NCBI GenBank assembly: GCA_965263065.1
Contig: CBDHGH010000003.1
Location: forward strand, 2,170,001 to 2,234,000
Origin: TK10-74A sp965263065
GTDB lineage: Bacteria > Chloroflexota > Dehalococcoidia > Bin125
DNA: 64,000 nt
Direction: 5' to 3'
Shown: piece by piece, positions 49,359 through 56,414 of the stretch
How the letters are laid out: each line of letters opens with the position of its first letter
Numbering within the stretch: the first letter of the stretch is position 1
The notes under the pieces: model-generated
Database searches by the model: none
Told to the model about the DNA's origin: nothing
The model's input: only the letters and a program-made list of their open reading frames with translations
Made by a program: the position numbers and the translations under genes

Positions 49359-49488
49359 CCGCTCGGACGCGCTGGCGGACGTCAGCGCAGGCATTGGCGG
49401 GAATCGAGCTTGCGCGCGTCCTCCGGGAGAGCACGCGGCGATCACCACGACCCCCACGCGTAGGGGCTGGCCCCCGACCGCCGACGCC

Positions 49489-49926
49489 GAACCTCAGGCG
49501 GGCGACCCGCAGTTCCTGCCCGAGTCGAACCTGCGCTTCGCCCTCTCGGCCCCGTTGATCGCCCGCGTCTACCTCGGCGACGCGCTGAGCTTCGCGGTCT
49601 ACGCCATGGCGTCGCAGCCGGCGCTCTACGAGCGCATCCGCGCCGAGGCCGACGCCCTGCTCGACAACGGCGATCCGGACGCGGACGCCTTCACCCCCGA
49701 CGCGACCGACGTCACGCGCCGCTTCGTCATGGAGTGCATGCGCATGTACCCGATCGTGCCGATATCGGTGCGCAACGTGATGAAGGGCTGCATCGTCGAG
49801 GACCACGAAATCCCCGTGGGGACGCGCATCTTCATCGCCCAGGCCGCCGCGCATTACATGCCGGACGTCTTCCCCGAGCCCTTCACGTTCCGCATCGCCG
49901 AGCGGCGGCGCGCCCTGTCGGTCTGA
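49489..49926 (+). pseudogene. cytochrome P450 fragment
   Basis: This frame begins inside what would be the P450 I-helix ('GDALSFAVYAMASQPALYER') and continues through the K-helix ExxR motif ('ECMRMYPIVP') and 'CIVEDHEIPVGTRIFIAQAA' up to 'PDVFPEPFTFRI'. It stops before the heme-binding Cys region, and the first two thirds of the enzyme are missing. Without the heme ligand it cannot be an active P450. It is a deletion remnant lying between the small membrane protein and the RND transporter. Confidence 0.75.
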
Positions 49927-49967
49927 TGGGGACCGCCTGACGCGCTATCGCCCCTCACGTCCTGCCG

Positions 49968-52460
49968 CTACGACGAGCCCTGCTCCTGCTCGTGACGCCG
50001 ATGCATGTCGTCGATCGCCACGTCGAGGTCGCTCCAGAGGCGCTCCACCATCGAGCGCAGGCGCATGTTCTGATACGCGCCCCAGACCGTCATCGCGGGC
50101 GGGACCAGCAGGATGGAGACGATCAGCGAGTACGCGATCGTGATCGCCGCCGTGATGCCGAACTGCTGCGACGCGAGCAGCGGCGAGGCCACCAGCACGC
50201 CGAGCCCCAGCGCCGTCGTCAGCGCCGAGCCCAGCAGCGCCGAGCCGGTCGTCGCGAGCGTGCGGATCGCCGCCTTCTCCGGGTTGCGCAGGCGGGCGAA
50301 CTCCTCCCGGTAGCGATGGATCATGTGGATCGTGTAGTCGACCCCGATCCCGATCGAGAGCGCCGTGATGATCGAGGTGACAATCGTGTAGGGAATCCCC
50401 AGCAGCGCCATCGTGCCCAGCACGCAGATGAGGACCAGCACGATCGGCGCCACCGCGATGAACGCCAGCAGCGGCTGGCGCAGCGTCAGCCAGAAGAAGA
50501 TGGCGAGAATCCCCAGGGCCAGCGCGATCGTCGTGCTGATCGCCTCCGTCTGCCGGCTCGTGAGTTCGTCCGTGACCGTGCCCGACGTGATGCTCAGCGA
50601 CGTCGCCGTGATCGCATCGTCGTCGCCGCCCCAGAGCGCGTCGATGTCGTCCTGGATCCGCTTCGTGCCCGCCGGATCGTCGGTGTAGGCCGGGAACTGC
50701 AGCAGGATGGCGTCGATGCCGTCCGGGTCGTTGATCAGCCCCCGCGCGACGGCCGGATCCCGCGCCACGAGCTTGTCGACGAACTCCTGCATCAGCACCG
50801 GATCGAGCTGCACCCCCGCCGAGGCCTCCCGGAACAGCGCCGCCAACTCCGGGTCGTACTTGTCGCCGCGCTCGCCGCTGTCGGTCGTCCAGTCCTGCAC
50901 GAACGACCCGTACGACGCCCGAATCGGCCCCGCCGCCGCCCGCGGCCGGCGCTCGTCGTCCGCGAAGGCGGCCTCGAGATCGCGCAGGTTCAGCAGCGTG
51001 CGGGTCTCCGTGGCCTCGGCCTTCACGAGGATGCTGGCCATCTCCGTCGAGCCGCCGACGGCCGCGTCGAGCGTCTCCATGTCCTCGAGCACGGTCCCGC
51101 CGCGGGGTAGGATGTCACGGATGCTGAATTCCGACTCGAGCCCCGTGGCCGCGAAGCCGAGCCCGATCGTCACCGCGATCACGCCGCCGATGTAGGGCGC
51201 CGGCCGCCGCGTGACGGATGTCCCCAGCACCTCCGCCAACCGTCCGACGCCGGGCAGCGCGTTCGCGATCGGGCGCGGCGGCTTCAGCGTGCCGCGGGCC
51301 TCGCGCCGCCGGTCGATGATCGTGCGGCCGGCCGGGAGCAGCGTCAGCATCACGATCAGGCTCATGCCCACGCCCAGCCCCGCCATGATGCCGAAGTCGC
51401 CGATCACGCCGATCGGCGAGAACAGGCCCGCCAGCAGGCTGACGATCGTCGTGACGGCGGCCAGCGTCAGCGGGATGGTGACGGTGCGCAGCCCCGCCCG
51501 TACCGCGTCCAGCACCGGCCCGCCGCCGGCGCGCTGCTCGCGGTAGTGCGAGACCGCCTGGATCGCGTAGTCGACCGTGAGGCTGATCACGATGATCGGC
51601 ACCAGCGCCGTGAGCGAGCTCGGCGGGCCGATCAGGCCCAGCGCGTCGGGCCCCAGCCAGCCCTCCGCCCCGATGACCCAGATCAGCGAGAGCAGCAACC
51701 CCAGCAGCGTCAGCAGCAGATCCGAGAGCGTGCGCATGAAGAGCAGCAGCAGCGCCGCGATCAGCAGCAGCGCCAAGCCGACCAGCGGCGCCATCCCGCT
51801 CTCCGTCGCCTGCCGGTACTCGTCCTCGACCACGATGGGCGACACGCTGCTCACGCGCAGCGCCCCCGCGTCGGCGAGCGCCAGCGCGTTGATCCGCCGT
51901 TCGGCCTCCTGCACCCGCTCGTCGCCCGTGTCGCGCAGGCGGATGGTGGCGATCGCGACCGGCGTGCCGTCGCGGTCGATGCCGGTCATCGCCGCGAGCG
52001 CCGGCGCGATCTGCGGGGCGCGGCGGGCGGCGTCGATCTGCGCCTGCGTGACCGCATCGAAGTCGTCCACCTGGAGCAGGTGTTTGATCAGCGCCGCGGG
52101 CGCGACGATCGGGTCGTCGTGCGCCAGGGACTCCACGACGCCGGGGTCGCCGGCGAGGTCGCCGACCAGGGCGTCCATCTGGGACAGCCCGCCGGGCGTG
52201 AACGCCTCGCCGCGGAAGATGAGCGTGACGACATTGACCCCGCCGGACTCCCCGAAGTGCTCGTCGATCTCCTCGGTCGCCTCGGCGACCGCGTTGCCGG
52301 GCGGCAGGAACGCCAGGGCGGCGCCCTCCACCACCGGTGCGCGCCGCCCCGCCCCCGCGGCCAGCACCACCGTAAGAATAAGGAGGACGAGCAGCGTGAC
52401 CCAGGGCCGGGCCGTCACCAGCCGGCTCAGCCGGGGCAGCGTTTGGTTCATGGCGGGCAT
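49968..52460 (-). CDS. MMPL/RND superfamily exporter
   Basis: An 830-residue resistance-nodulation-division type membrane protein with two repeated halves. Each half has one helix, a large extracytoplasmic loop (about 35-215 and 435-615), then a five-helix sterol-sensing-like block (for example 'VPIIVISLTVDYAIQAVSHY' and 'SIITALSIGIGVDYTIHMIH', with the conserved Asp used for proton coupling). It resembles MMPL lipid exporters and hopanoid transporter HpnN-like proteins; the substrate, probably a lipid, is not determined. TAGTAT lies 7 nt before the second ATG (52451), which may be the true leaderless start, shortening the protein by three residues. Confidence 0.88.
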   Translation of the reverse strand: MPAMNQTLPRLSRLVTARPWVTLLVLLILTVVLAAGAGRRAPVVEGAALAFLPPGNAVAEATEEIDEHFGESGGVNVVTLIFRGEAFTPGGLSQMDALVGDLAGDPGVVESLAHDDPIVAPAALIKHLLQVDDFDAVTQAQIDAARRAPQIAPALAAMTGIDRDGTPVAIATIRLRDTGDERVQEAERRINALALADAGALRVSSVSPIVVEDEYRQATESGMAPLVGLALLLIAALLLLFMRTLSDLLLTLLGLLLSLIWVIGAEGWLGPDALGLIGPPSSLTALVPIIVISLTVDYAIQAVSHYREQRAGGGPVLDAVRAGLRTVTIPLTLAAVTTIVSLLAGLFSPIGVIGDFGIMAGLGVGMSLIVMLTLLPAGRTIIDRRREARGTLKPPRPIANALPGVGRLAEVLGTSVTRRPAPYIGGVIAVTIGLGFAATGLESEFSIRDILPRGGTVLEDMETLDAAVGGSTEMASILVKAEATETRTLLNLRDLEAAFADDERRPRAAAGPIRASYGSFVQDWTTDSGERGDKYDPELAALFREASAGVQLDPVLMQEFVDKLVARDPAVARGLINDPDGIDAILLQFPAYTDDPAGTKRIQDDIDALWGGDDDAITATSLSITSGTVTDELTSRQTEAISTTIALALGILAIFFWLTLRQPLLAFIAVAPIVLVLICVLGTMALLGIPYTIVTSIITALSIGIGVDYTIHMIHRYREEFARLRNPEKAAIRTLATTGSALLGSALTTALGLGVLVASPLLASQQFGITAAITIAYSLIVSILLVPPAMTVWGAYQNMRLRSMVERLWSDLDVAIDDMHRRHEQEQGSS

Positions 52461-52518
52461 ACTATCTCAGCAGACCCCCTCGTACACTCCTGGCAGAGAG
52501 CCGGGATGGGTGACCGCG

Positions 52519-52836
52519 ATGCACTCCCAGCCGATCATCACGACCATGGTGGACCGCATCGTGAGGCGGTTCGAACCGAGCCAAGTGGTGCTCTTCGGAT
52601 CTCACGCCCGGGGCACGGCCGGCAAGGACAGCGATGTGGATCTGCTCGTCGTCATGCCCGACGGCACGGACCGGCGGCAGGCCGCGGTGGAGATGCACGT
52701 GCTGCTGGCGGACATGCCGGTGGCCAAGGACATCATCGTCACGACGCCCGACCACATCGCGCGGCGGGGCCACGTCATCGGCACGGTGCTGCGGCCGGCG
52801 CTGCGCGAGGGAACGGTGCTCTATGAGCGAGTCTGA
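52519..52836 (+). CDS. MNT-type nucleotidyltransferase (orphan)
   Basis: A 105-residue minimal nucleotidyltransferase: 'VVLFGSHARGTAGKDSDVDL' gives the G-S and the paired Asp metal ligands, with a third Asp downstream ('KDIIVTTPDHI'). A GTG three codons upstream (52510) is an alternative start. MNT proteins are antitoxins that AMPylate a partner HEPN toxin. Here the frame overlapping its stop starts 'MSESEAAAHTRRYR', as a HEPN gene would, but then runs into the opposite-strand DoxX gene, so the partner is apparently lost. Confidence 0.85.
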   Translation: MHSQPIITTMVDRIVRRFEPSQVVLFGSHARGTAGKDSDVDLLVVMPDGTDRRQAAVEMHVLLADMPVAKDIIVTTPDHIARRGHVIGTVLRPALREGTVLYERV

Positions 52837-52857
52837 GGCCGCGGCGCATACCCGCCG

Positions 52858-53328
52858 CTACAGGAGCTCCCGCTTGAAGACGAGCCGCTCGATGCCGTAC
52901 TTGCGGCTGCCCAGGACGCCGATGATCCCCGCGATCGCGAAGTACAGGATCGCGACCTCGCCGCCGTGGGCGCCGAAGCCCCCGTCGGCCGGGTAGATGT
53001 GTGGCCACAGCGCGTTGCCGTAGTGCACGTCGAAGTAGGCGACCACCATCTGCACGACCAGCGCGCCGGCGCCGAGCCGCGTGAACACCCCGCTCGCGAT
53101 CAGGATCGCGGCGAAGAACTCCACCCAGCCCGCGATGTCGACCCGAATGCCGAGCGGGTGGTCGGCCGGGAAGCCCCACAGCAGGAACGCCTTCTGCGCC
53201 CCGTGCAGGGCCAGCAGGAAGGCGAAGAGCAGCCGGAAGCCCAGGTACCACTCCTCCACATAACGGAGCAACACGTTGCCGAAGATTGGCTGGCTGCCCA
53301 CCGGCCCGGGTTCGTTGTCGATCTGCAT
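52858..53328 (-). CDS. DoxX family membrane protein
   Basis: A 156-residue DoxX-like integral membrane protein with four hydrophobic helices: 'YLGFRLLFAFLLALHGAQKA', then 'VEFFAAILIASGVFTRLGAG', 'ALVVQMVVAYFDVH' and 'VAILYFAIAGIIGVLG'. Family members have been linked to thiosulfate:quinone oxidation and to redox control, but most have no assigned role. GGAGGGTGCG immediately precedes the ATG. It is convergent with the nucleotidyltransferase gene and appears to have replaced that gene's HEPN partner. Confidence 0.88.
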   Translation of the reverse strand: MQIDNEPGPVGSQPIFGNVLLRYVEEWYLGFRLLFAFLLALHGAQKAFLLWGFPADHPLGIRVDIAGWVEFFAAILIASGVFTRLGAGALVVQMVVAYFDVHYGNALWPHIYPADGGFGAHGGEVAILYFAIAGIIGVLGSRKYGIERLVFKRELL

Positions 53329-53437
53329 CGCGCACCCTCCTCGTCGCCGAATCTGTCCTGCGAGCAGCGTAAGCTGGTTGTCAATCGTCGGCGCCCGCGG
53401 CCGTCGCGAAGCGCGTCCCCTATCGGGCTCCCGGCGC

Positions 53438-53836
53438 CTAGCCGGCCGGTACGCGCTGCCAGGCGATCCCGTCGACGTGCGCGAAGTGCCTATCGGCGGA
53501 GACGAGATCGGCGCCGGTCTCCATCGCGTGCGCCGCGATCCACATGTCGTTCTGGGGGATGGGACGCCCCTTCGCCCGCAGCGCCGCCGCGATTCCGCCG
53601 TAGTGGTCGGCGGTCACCGGCCCCACATCGACGACCGATACGTAGGATCGGTTGAGAAATGAGCGCAGCGCCTGGACATTCCGATCGAAGTCCGATCCCC
53701 CGCGGAATCCGTACAGCAACTCTCCGACGACGATGGCGGAGACAAGCACCTCGTCAGCCTCCCACACGACCTCCGCCACGTCCGCCCGCCCCCGCGCGAA
53801 TTGCGAGTACGCGTTCGTGTCCAGCAGCACCCTCAC
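53438..53836 (-). CDS. PIN-domain toxin (VapC/FitB type)
   Basis: A 132-residue PIN-domain RNase toxin. The start GTG at 53836 overlaps the antitoxin stop (GTGA), giving 'VRVLLDTNAYSQFARGRADV' with the first Asp. 'SAIVVGELLYGFRGGSDFDR' holds the Glu, 'IPQNDMWIAAHAMETGADLV' the third acidic residue and 'SADRHFAHVDGIAW' the fourth. It should be active. It is the downstream gene of an RHH antitoxin-toxin operon on the minus strand. Confidence 0.9.
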   Translation of the reverse strand: MRVLLDTNAYSQFARGRADVAEVVWEADEVLVSAIVVGELLYGFRGGSDFDRNVQALRSFLNRSYVSVVDVGPVTADHYGGIAAALRAKGRPIPQNDMWIAAHAMETGADLVSADRHFAHVDGIAWQRVPAG

Positions 53837-54096
53837 CGCCACATCTCTTCGTCGATCACCTCGAAGTCCTCGATCACCGCGTCGAATGCGTCGGCCTCCT
53901 CCGCCGTCCAACTCCCGAAGAGGTCATCCAGCGACGACCTCACCTTGCCCCGGCCGCCGCCGCCGTCGGTCAGGCCGGCGCCCTTGCGCAGCAGGCGCAG
54001 CGCCGCCTGATTGAGCGAGATCCCCTCGCGCCGCGCCAGGCCGCGGAGGCGGTCGCTCAGTTCGTCGTCGAATCCCCGGACCGTGAGTTGGTTCAT
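53833..54096 (-). CDS. ribbon-helix-helix antitoxin (FitA-like)
   Basis: An 87-residue antitoxin starting 'MNQLTVRGFDDELSDRLRGL' from the ATG at 54096; an in-frame upstream start at 54141 would add 15 residues. Residues 1-40 form a ribbon-helix-helix DNA-binding domain and the acidic tail ('EEADAFDAVIEDFEVIDEE') should wrap the toxin. A palindrome TGAGTCA-TCC-TGACTCA just upstream is the likely operator for autorepression. It overlaps the PIN toxin start by four bases. Confidence 0.88.
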   Translation of the reverse strand: MNQLTVRGFDDELSDRLRGLARREGISLNQAALRLLRKGAGLTDGGGGRGKVRSSLDDLFGSWTAEEADAFDAVIEDFEVIDEEMWR

Positions 54097-54112
54097 CGCG
54101 CCACCGCCCTCC

Positions 54113-54145
54113 GAGTCATCTCGTGAGTCATCCTGACTCATCCTA
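54113..54145 (-). promoter_or_regulatory. promoter and palindromic operator of the RHH-PIN operon
   Basis: On the minus strand TAGGAT (54140-54145) is a -10 box. It is followed by the perfect palindrome TGAGTCA-TCC-TGACTCA (54124-54140) and a third GAGTCA half-site (54113-54118), a typical RHH antitoxin operator. Confidence 0.65.
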
Positions 54146-54237
54146 CCACCCGGCGCCGAGTGATCGCCCAGGCGCAGACGTCCTTACCGGCGCGGATCCC
54201 GACAACGCCCCACCCGCCCATCGCGAATCCTGTCTGC

Positions 54238-54278
54238 TATGATCGCCGTGATGTGGCACGAGTGATATTTGCGCCACG
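54238..54278 (+). promoter_or_regulatory. promoter and operator of the AbrB-PIN pair
   Basis: TATGAT (54238-54243) is a -10 box. The inverted repeat GTGGC (54253-54257) and GCCAC (54273-54277) downstream of it, 15 bases apart, is a likely binding site for the AbrB-type antitoxin. Confidence 0.5.
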
Positions 54279-54296
54279 AACGCTTGGAGGTAGCAC

Positions 54297-54545
54297 ATGC
54301 AGCACACGGCGACCAAGCTCGACCGGCACGGCCGCGTCGTCATCCCGGCCGGCTATCGCCGCGCCCTCGGGATCCGCCCCGGCGACGCGCTCACCCTCGA
54401 GATCGACGACGGAGCGCTGCGCCTGATCCCGCTCGCGCAGGCCATACGGGAGGCGCAAGAACTCGTCGCCAAGTATGTGGACAAGGACCGTTCGCTCGCC
54501 GCGGAACTGATCGCCGAGCGTCGCGCCGAGGCCGCCCGTGAGTGA
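54297..54545 (+). CDS. AbrB/VapB-type antitoxin
   Basis: An 82-residue swapped-hairpin AbrB-family protein: 'ATKLDRHGRVVIPAGYRRAL' and 'GIRPGDALTLEIDDGALRLI' are the DNA-binding half, and the basic-acidic C-terminal helix ('VDKDRSLAAELIAERRAEAA') is the toxin-binding part. GGAGGT lies just before the ATG. The stop falls inside the start of the PIN toxin gene, 8 bases overlapped. Its operator is likely the GTGGC inverted repeat upstream. Confidence 0.9.
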   Translation: MQHTATKLDRHGRVVIPAGYRRALGIRPGDALTLEIDDGALRLIPLAQAIREAQELVAKYVDKDRSLAAELIAERRAEAARE

Positions 54546-54930
54546 GTGGATCCTCGACGCCTCGGCGCTGCTCGCCCTGCTCCAGCAGGAACCGGGCCGG
54601 GAACGCGTCGCCGGGGCGATCGCCGACGGCGCGATCATCAGCGCCGTGAACCTCTCCGAGGTCGTCGCCAAGCTCGCCGACAGCGGGACGCCCGAAGCGG
54701 GGATTCGCGCGAAGATCGACGCCCTGCGCCTGGACGTGGCCCCCTTCAACGGCGTGGACGCCTTCGCCGCCGGGCTGCTCCGCCCCGCGACTCGCGCCGC
54801 CGGCCTCTCCCTGGGCGACCGCGCCTGCATCGCCCTGGGACGTCGCAGCGGCCTCCCCGTCCTCACCGCCGACATCGCCTGGACGGCCCTCGACCTCGGC
54901 CCCGGCGTCGAGATCACGGCCCTCCGCTAG
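54538..54930 (+). CDS. PIN-domain toxin (VapC family)
   Basis: A 130-residue PIN toxin from the GTG at 54538: 'SEWILDASALLALLQQEPGR' (first Asp), 'SAVNLSEVVAKLADSGTPEA' (Glu), 'AAGLSLGDRACIALGRRSGL' (third) and 'PVLTADIAWTALDLG' (fourth). All four acidic positions are present. Partner of the AbrB-type antitoxin directly upstream; the genes overlap by eight bases. Confidence 0.9.
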   Translation: MSEWILDASALLALLQQEPGRERVAGAIADGAIISAVNLSEVVAKLADSGTPEAGIRAKIDALRLDVAPFNGVDAFAAGLLRPATRAAGLSLGDRACIALGRRSGLPVLTADIAWTALDLGPGVEITALR

Positions 54931-54996
54931 CCGAGGCCGGCGGGACGCCACCCCCGCCGCGGACGACCCCTGGCGGGGACAGCGGGTGCACCCTAT

Positions 54997-55020
54997 CCTT
55001 ACTGATGGCAGAGAGTAAGG
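54997..55020 (+). promoter_or_regulatory. operator before the second AbrB-PIN pair
   Basis: The inverted repeat CCTTACT (54997-55003) and AGTAAGG (55014-55020) overlaps a possible -10 box (TATCCT, 54994-54999) and the Shine-Dalgarno sequence AAGGAG, so bound antitoxin could block both transcription and translation. Confidence 0.5.
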
Positions 55021-55027
55021 AGCCACC

Positions 55028-55276
55028 ATGGAAGCCTCAGCCCGCGTCAGCTCCAAGGGCCAGATCACGATTCCCCGCGACGTCCGGGAGGCCCTCGGCG
55101 TGAAGCAGGGCGACACCGTCCTCTTCCGCGTCGATGGCGGCCGCGCGACCATCGCCCGCACTCCGGACCTGCTCGAGCTCGCCGGCTCCGTGAGCGTGCC
55201 GGTCGCGAAGCGGGGCACACCCTGGGACCAGGTGCTGCGAGAGACCCGCCGCAAGCGAGCCGCCGCCCGGCGATGA
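55028..55276 (+). CDS. AbrB/MazE-type antitoxin
   Basis: An 82-residue AbrB-family antitoxin with the typical 'SARVSSKGQITIPRDVREAL' and 'GVKQGDTVLFRVDGGRATIA' DNA-binding half and a basic tail ('ETRRKRAAARR'). It is only distantly related to the AbrB gene at 54297, so the two modules were probably acquired separately. AAGGAG lies 7 bases before the ATG. It overlaps the toxin gene by ATGA. Confidence 0.9.
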   Translation: MEASARVSSKGQITIPRDVREALGVKQGDTVLFRVDGGRATIARTPDLLELAGSVSVPVAKRGTPWDQVLRETRRKRAAARR

Positions 55277-55668
55277 CGGCCTTCCTCGATACGAACGTCC
55301 TCATCCGCCACCTCACCGGCGATCCGCCCGCCCAGGCCCGCAAGGCCACCCGCTACCTCGAAACGGCCGACGAACTCCTGCTGCCGGACCTCATCCTCGC
55401 CGAGGTCGCCTACGTGCTGGAGTCGTACTACGAGACCCCCCGGCCCCAGGTCGCGGAGGCGCTGCGGAACATCCTCGTGTTCCCGCCCATCCGGGTCGTC
55501 GATCGCCCGCTCCTCCAGCGCGCCGTCGAGGTGTACGAACTACACGCCCTCGACTTCGCCGACGCCTACCTGGTCGCCAGCGCCGAACGCACCGGCGTGG
55601 GCGTCGTCGCCTCCTTCGACCGGGGCATCGACCGCGTCGGCACCGTCCGCCGCGAGGAGCCGGGCTGA
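55273..55668 (+). CDS. PIN-domain toxin (VapC family)
   Basis: A 131-residue PIN toxin: 'MTAFLDTNVLIRHLTGDPPA' (first Asp), 'LPDLILAEVAYVLESYYETP' (Glu), 'YELHALDFADAYLVASAERT' (third) and 'VVASFDRGIDRVGTV' (fourth). It is translationally coupled to its antitoxin by ATGA. This is the third PIN-based module within 2.3 kb. Confidence 0.9.
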   Translation: MTAFLDTNVLIRHLTGDPPAQARKATRYLETADELLLPDLILAEVAYVLESYYETPRPQVAEALRNILVFPPIRVVDRPLLQRAVEVYELHALDFADAYLVASAERTGVGVVASFDRGIDRVGTVRREEPG

Positions 55669-55708
55669 CCCCCGCGACGCACCCCCACCGACGCTGTACC
55701 GTCTCGCC

Positions 55709-56410
55709 ATGCCCGACTCCCTCCAGAGCCCCATCGACATCGCCGGCCCGCTCACCCGCGACGACCTGCCCCCGCTCGACTTCCGCTACCCGGCCGCCGT
55801 CGCCGCGACGGCCGAGTTCCGCGTCGCCAGCGGCGACCCCCTCGACGGGCGGCCCCGCGCCATCACTCAGGTCGTCGTCACGCCGCCGGCGGGCGCCGCC
55901 GAGTTGCGCCTCGACGGCGTCGCCTACGAACTCACGTCGCTGCACTGGCACACGCCCGCCGAGCACGCCATCGACAGCCGGTGCCCGCCGATGGAGCTGC
56001 ACCTCGTCCACGCCGGCCCCGACGGCGGCATCCTCGTCGTCGGCGTGCTCTACAGCGACGGCCCTCCGAACCCCGCCCTCGCGCCCGTCTTCGACCGCCT
56101 TCCCGCCCTCGGCGACGCCCCCGCCGTCGCCGTTCCCGCCCTCGACCTCGACGCCCTCCTGCCGCCGCCCGGCCGTCGCGCCTCCTACCGCTACGAGGGC
56201 TCCGTCACCACCGCCGACGACGACGGCGTCTTCTGCGACGGCGTCCAGTGGGTCGTCCTGCGCGAGCCCGCCGCCGCCGCCGCCGCCCAGATCGACGCCC
56301 ACCGCGCCCTCGTCGACGCCCCCCTCCCGGACCTCGACCGCCCCAACCCCCCCGGCAACGCGCGCGACCTCCAGCCCCGCGCCGGACGCGAGGTCCTCAC
56401 CGACGGCTGA
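55709..56410 (+). CDS. alpha-class carbonic anhydrase
   Basis: A 233-residue alpha carbonic anhydrase interconverting CO2 and bicarbonate. The zinc ligands are in 'LHWHTPAEH' (H79, H81) and 'MELHLVHAG' (H98); 'QSPIDI' at 6-11 is the family N-terminus. The usual 'TPPC' turn is replaced by 'TTADDDGVFCDGVQWVVL'. Most bacterial alpha enzymes are exported, but no signal peptide is present, and a -10 box TACCGT (55697-55702) ends 6 nt before the ATG, so the start is firmly fixed. It should therefore be cytoplasmic. It is convergent with the gamma-glutamyltransferase gene. Confidence 0.9.
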   Translation: MPDSLQSPIDIAGPLTRDDLPPLDFRYPAAVAATAEFRVASGDPLDGRPRAITQVVVTPPAGAAELRLDGVAYELTSLHWHTPAEHAIDSRCPPMELHLVHAGPDGGILVVGVLYSDGPPNPALAPVFDRLPALGDAPAVAVPALDLDALLPPPGRRASYRYEGSVTTADDDGVFCDGVQWVVLREPAAAAAAQIDAHRALVDAPLPDLDRPNPPGNARDLQPRAGREVLTDG

Positions 56411-56414
56411 CCCC

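Noticed and set aside
49992..52826. Long plus-strand frames opposite the MMPL exporter
   Set aside because: Arg- and Gln-rich shadow translation; the minus-strand exporter has clear transmembrane segments and family motifs. Only the last part (52519-52836) is a real gene.
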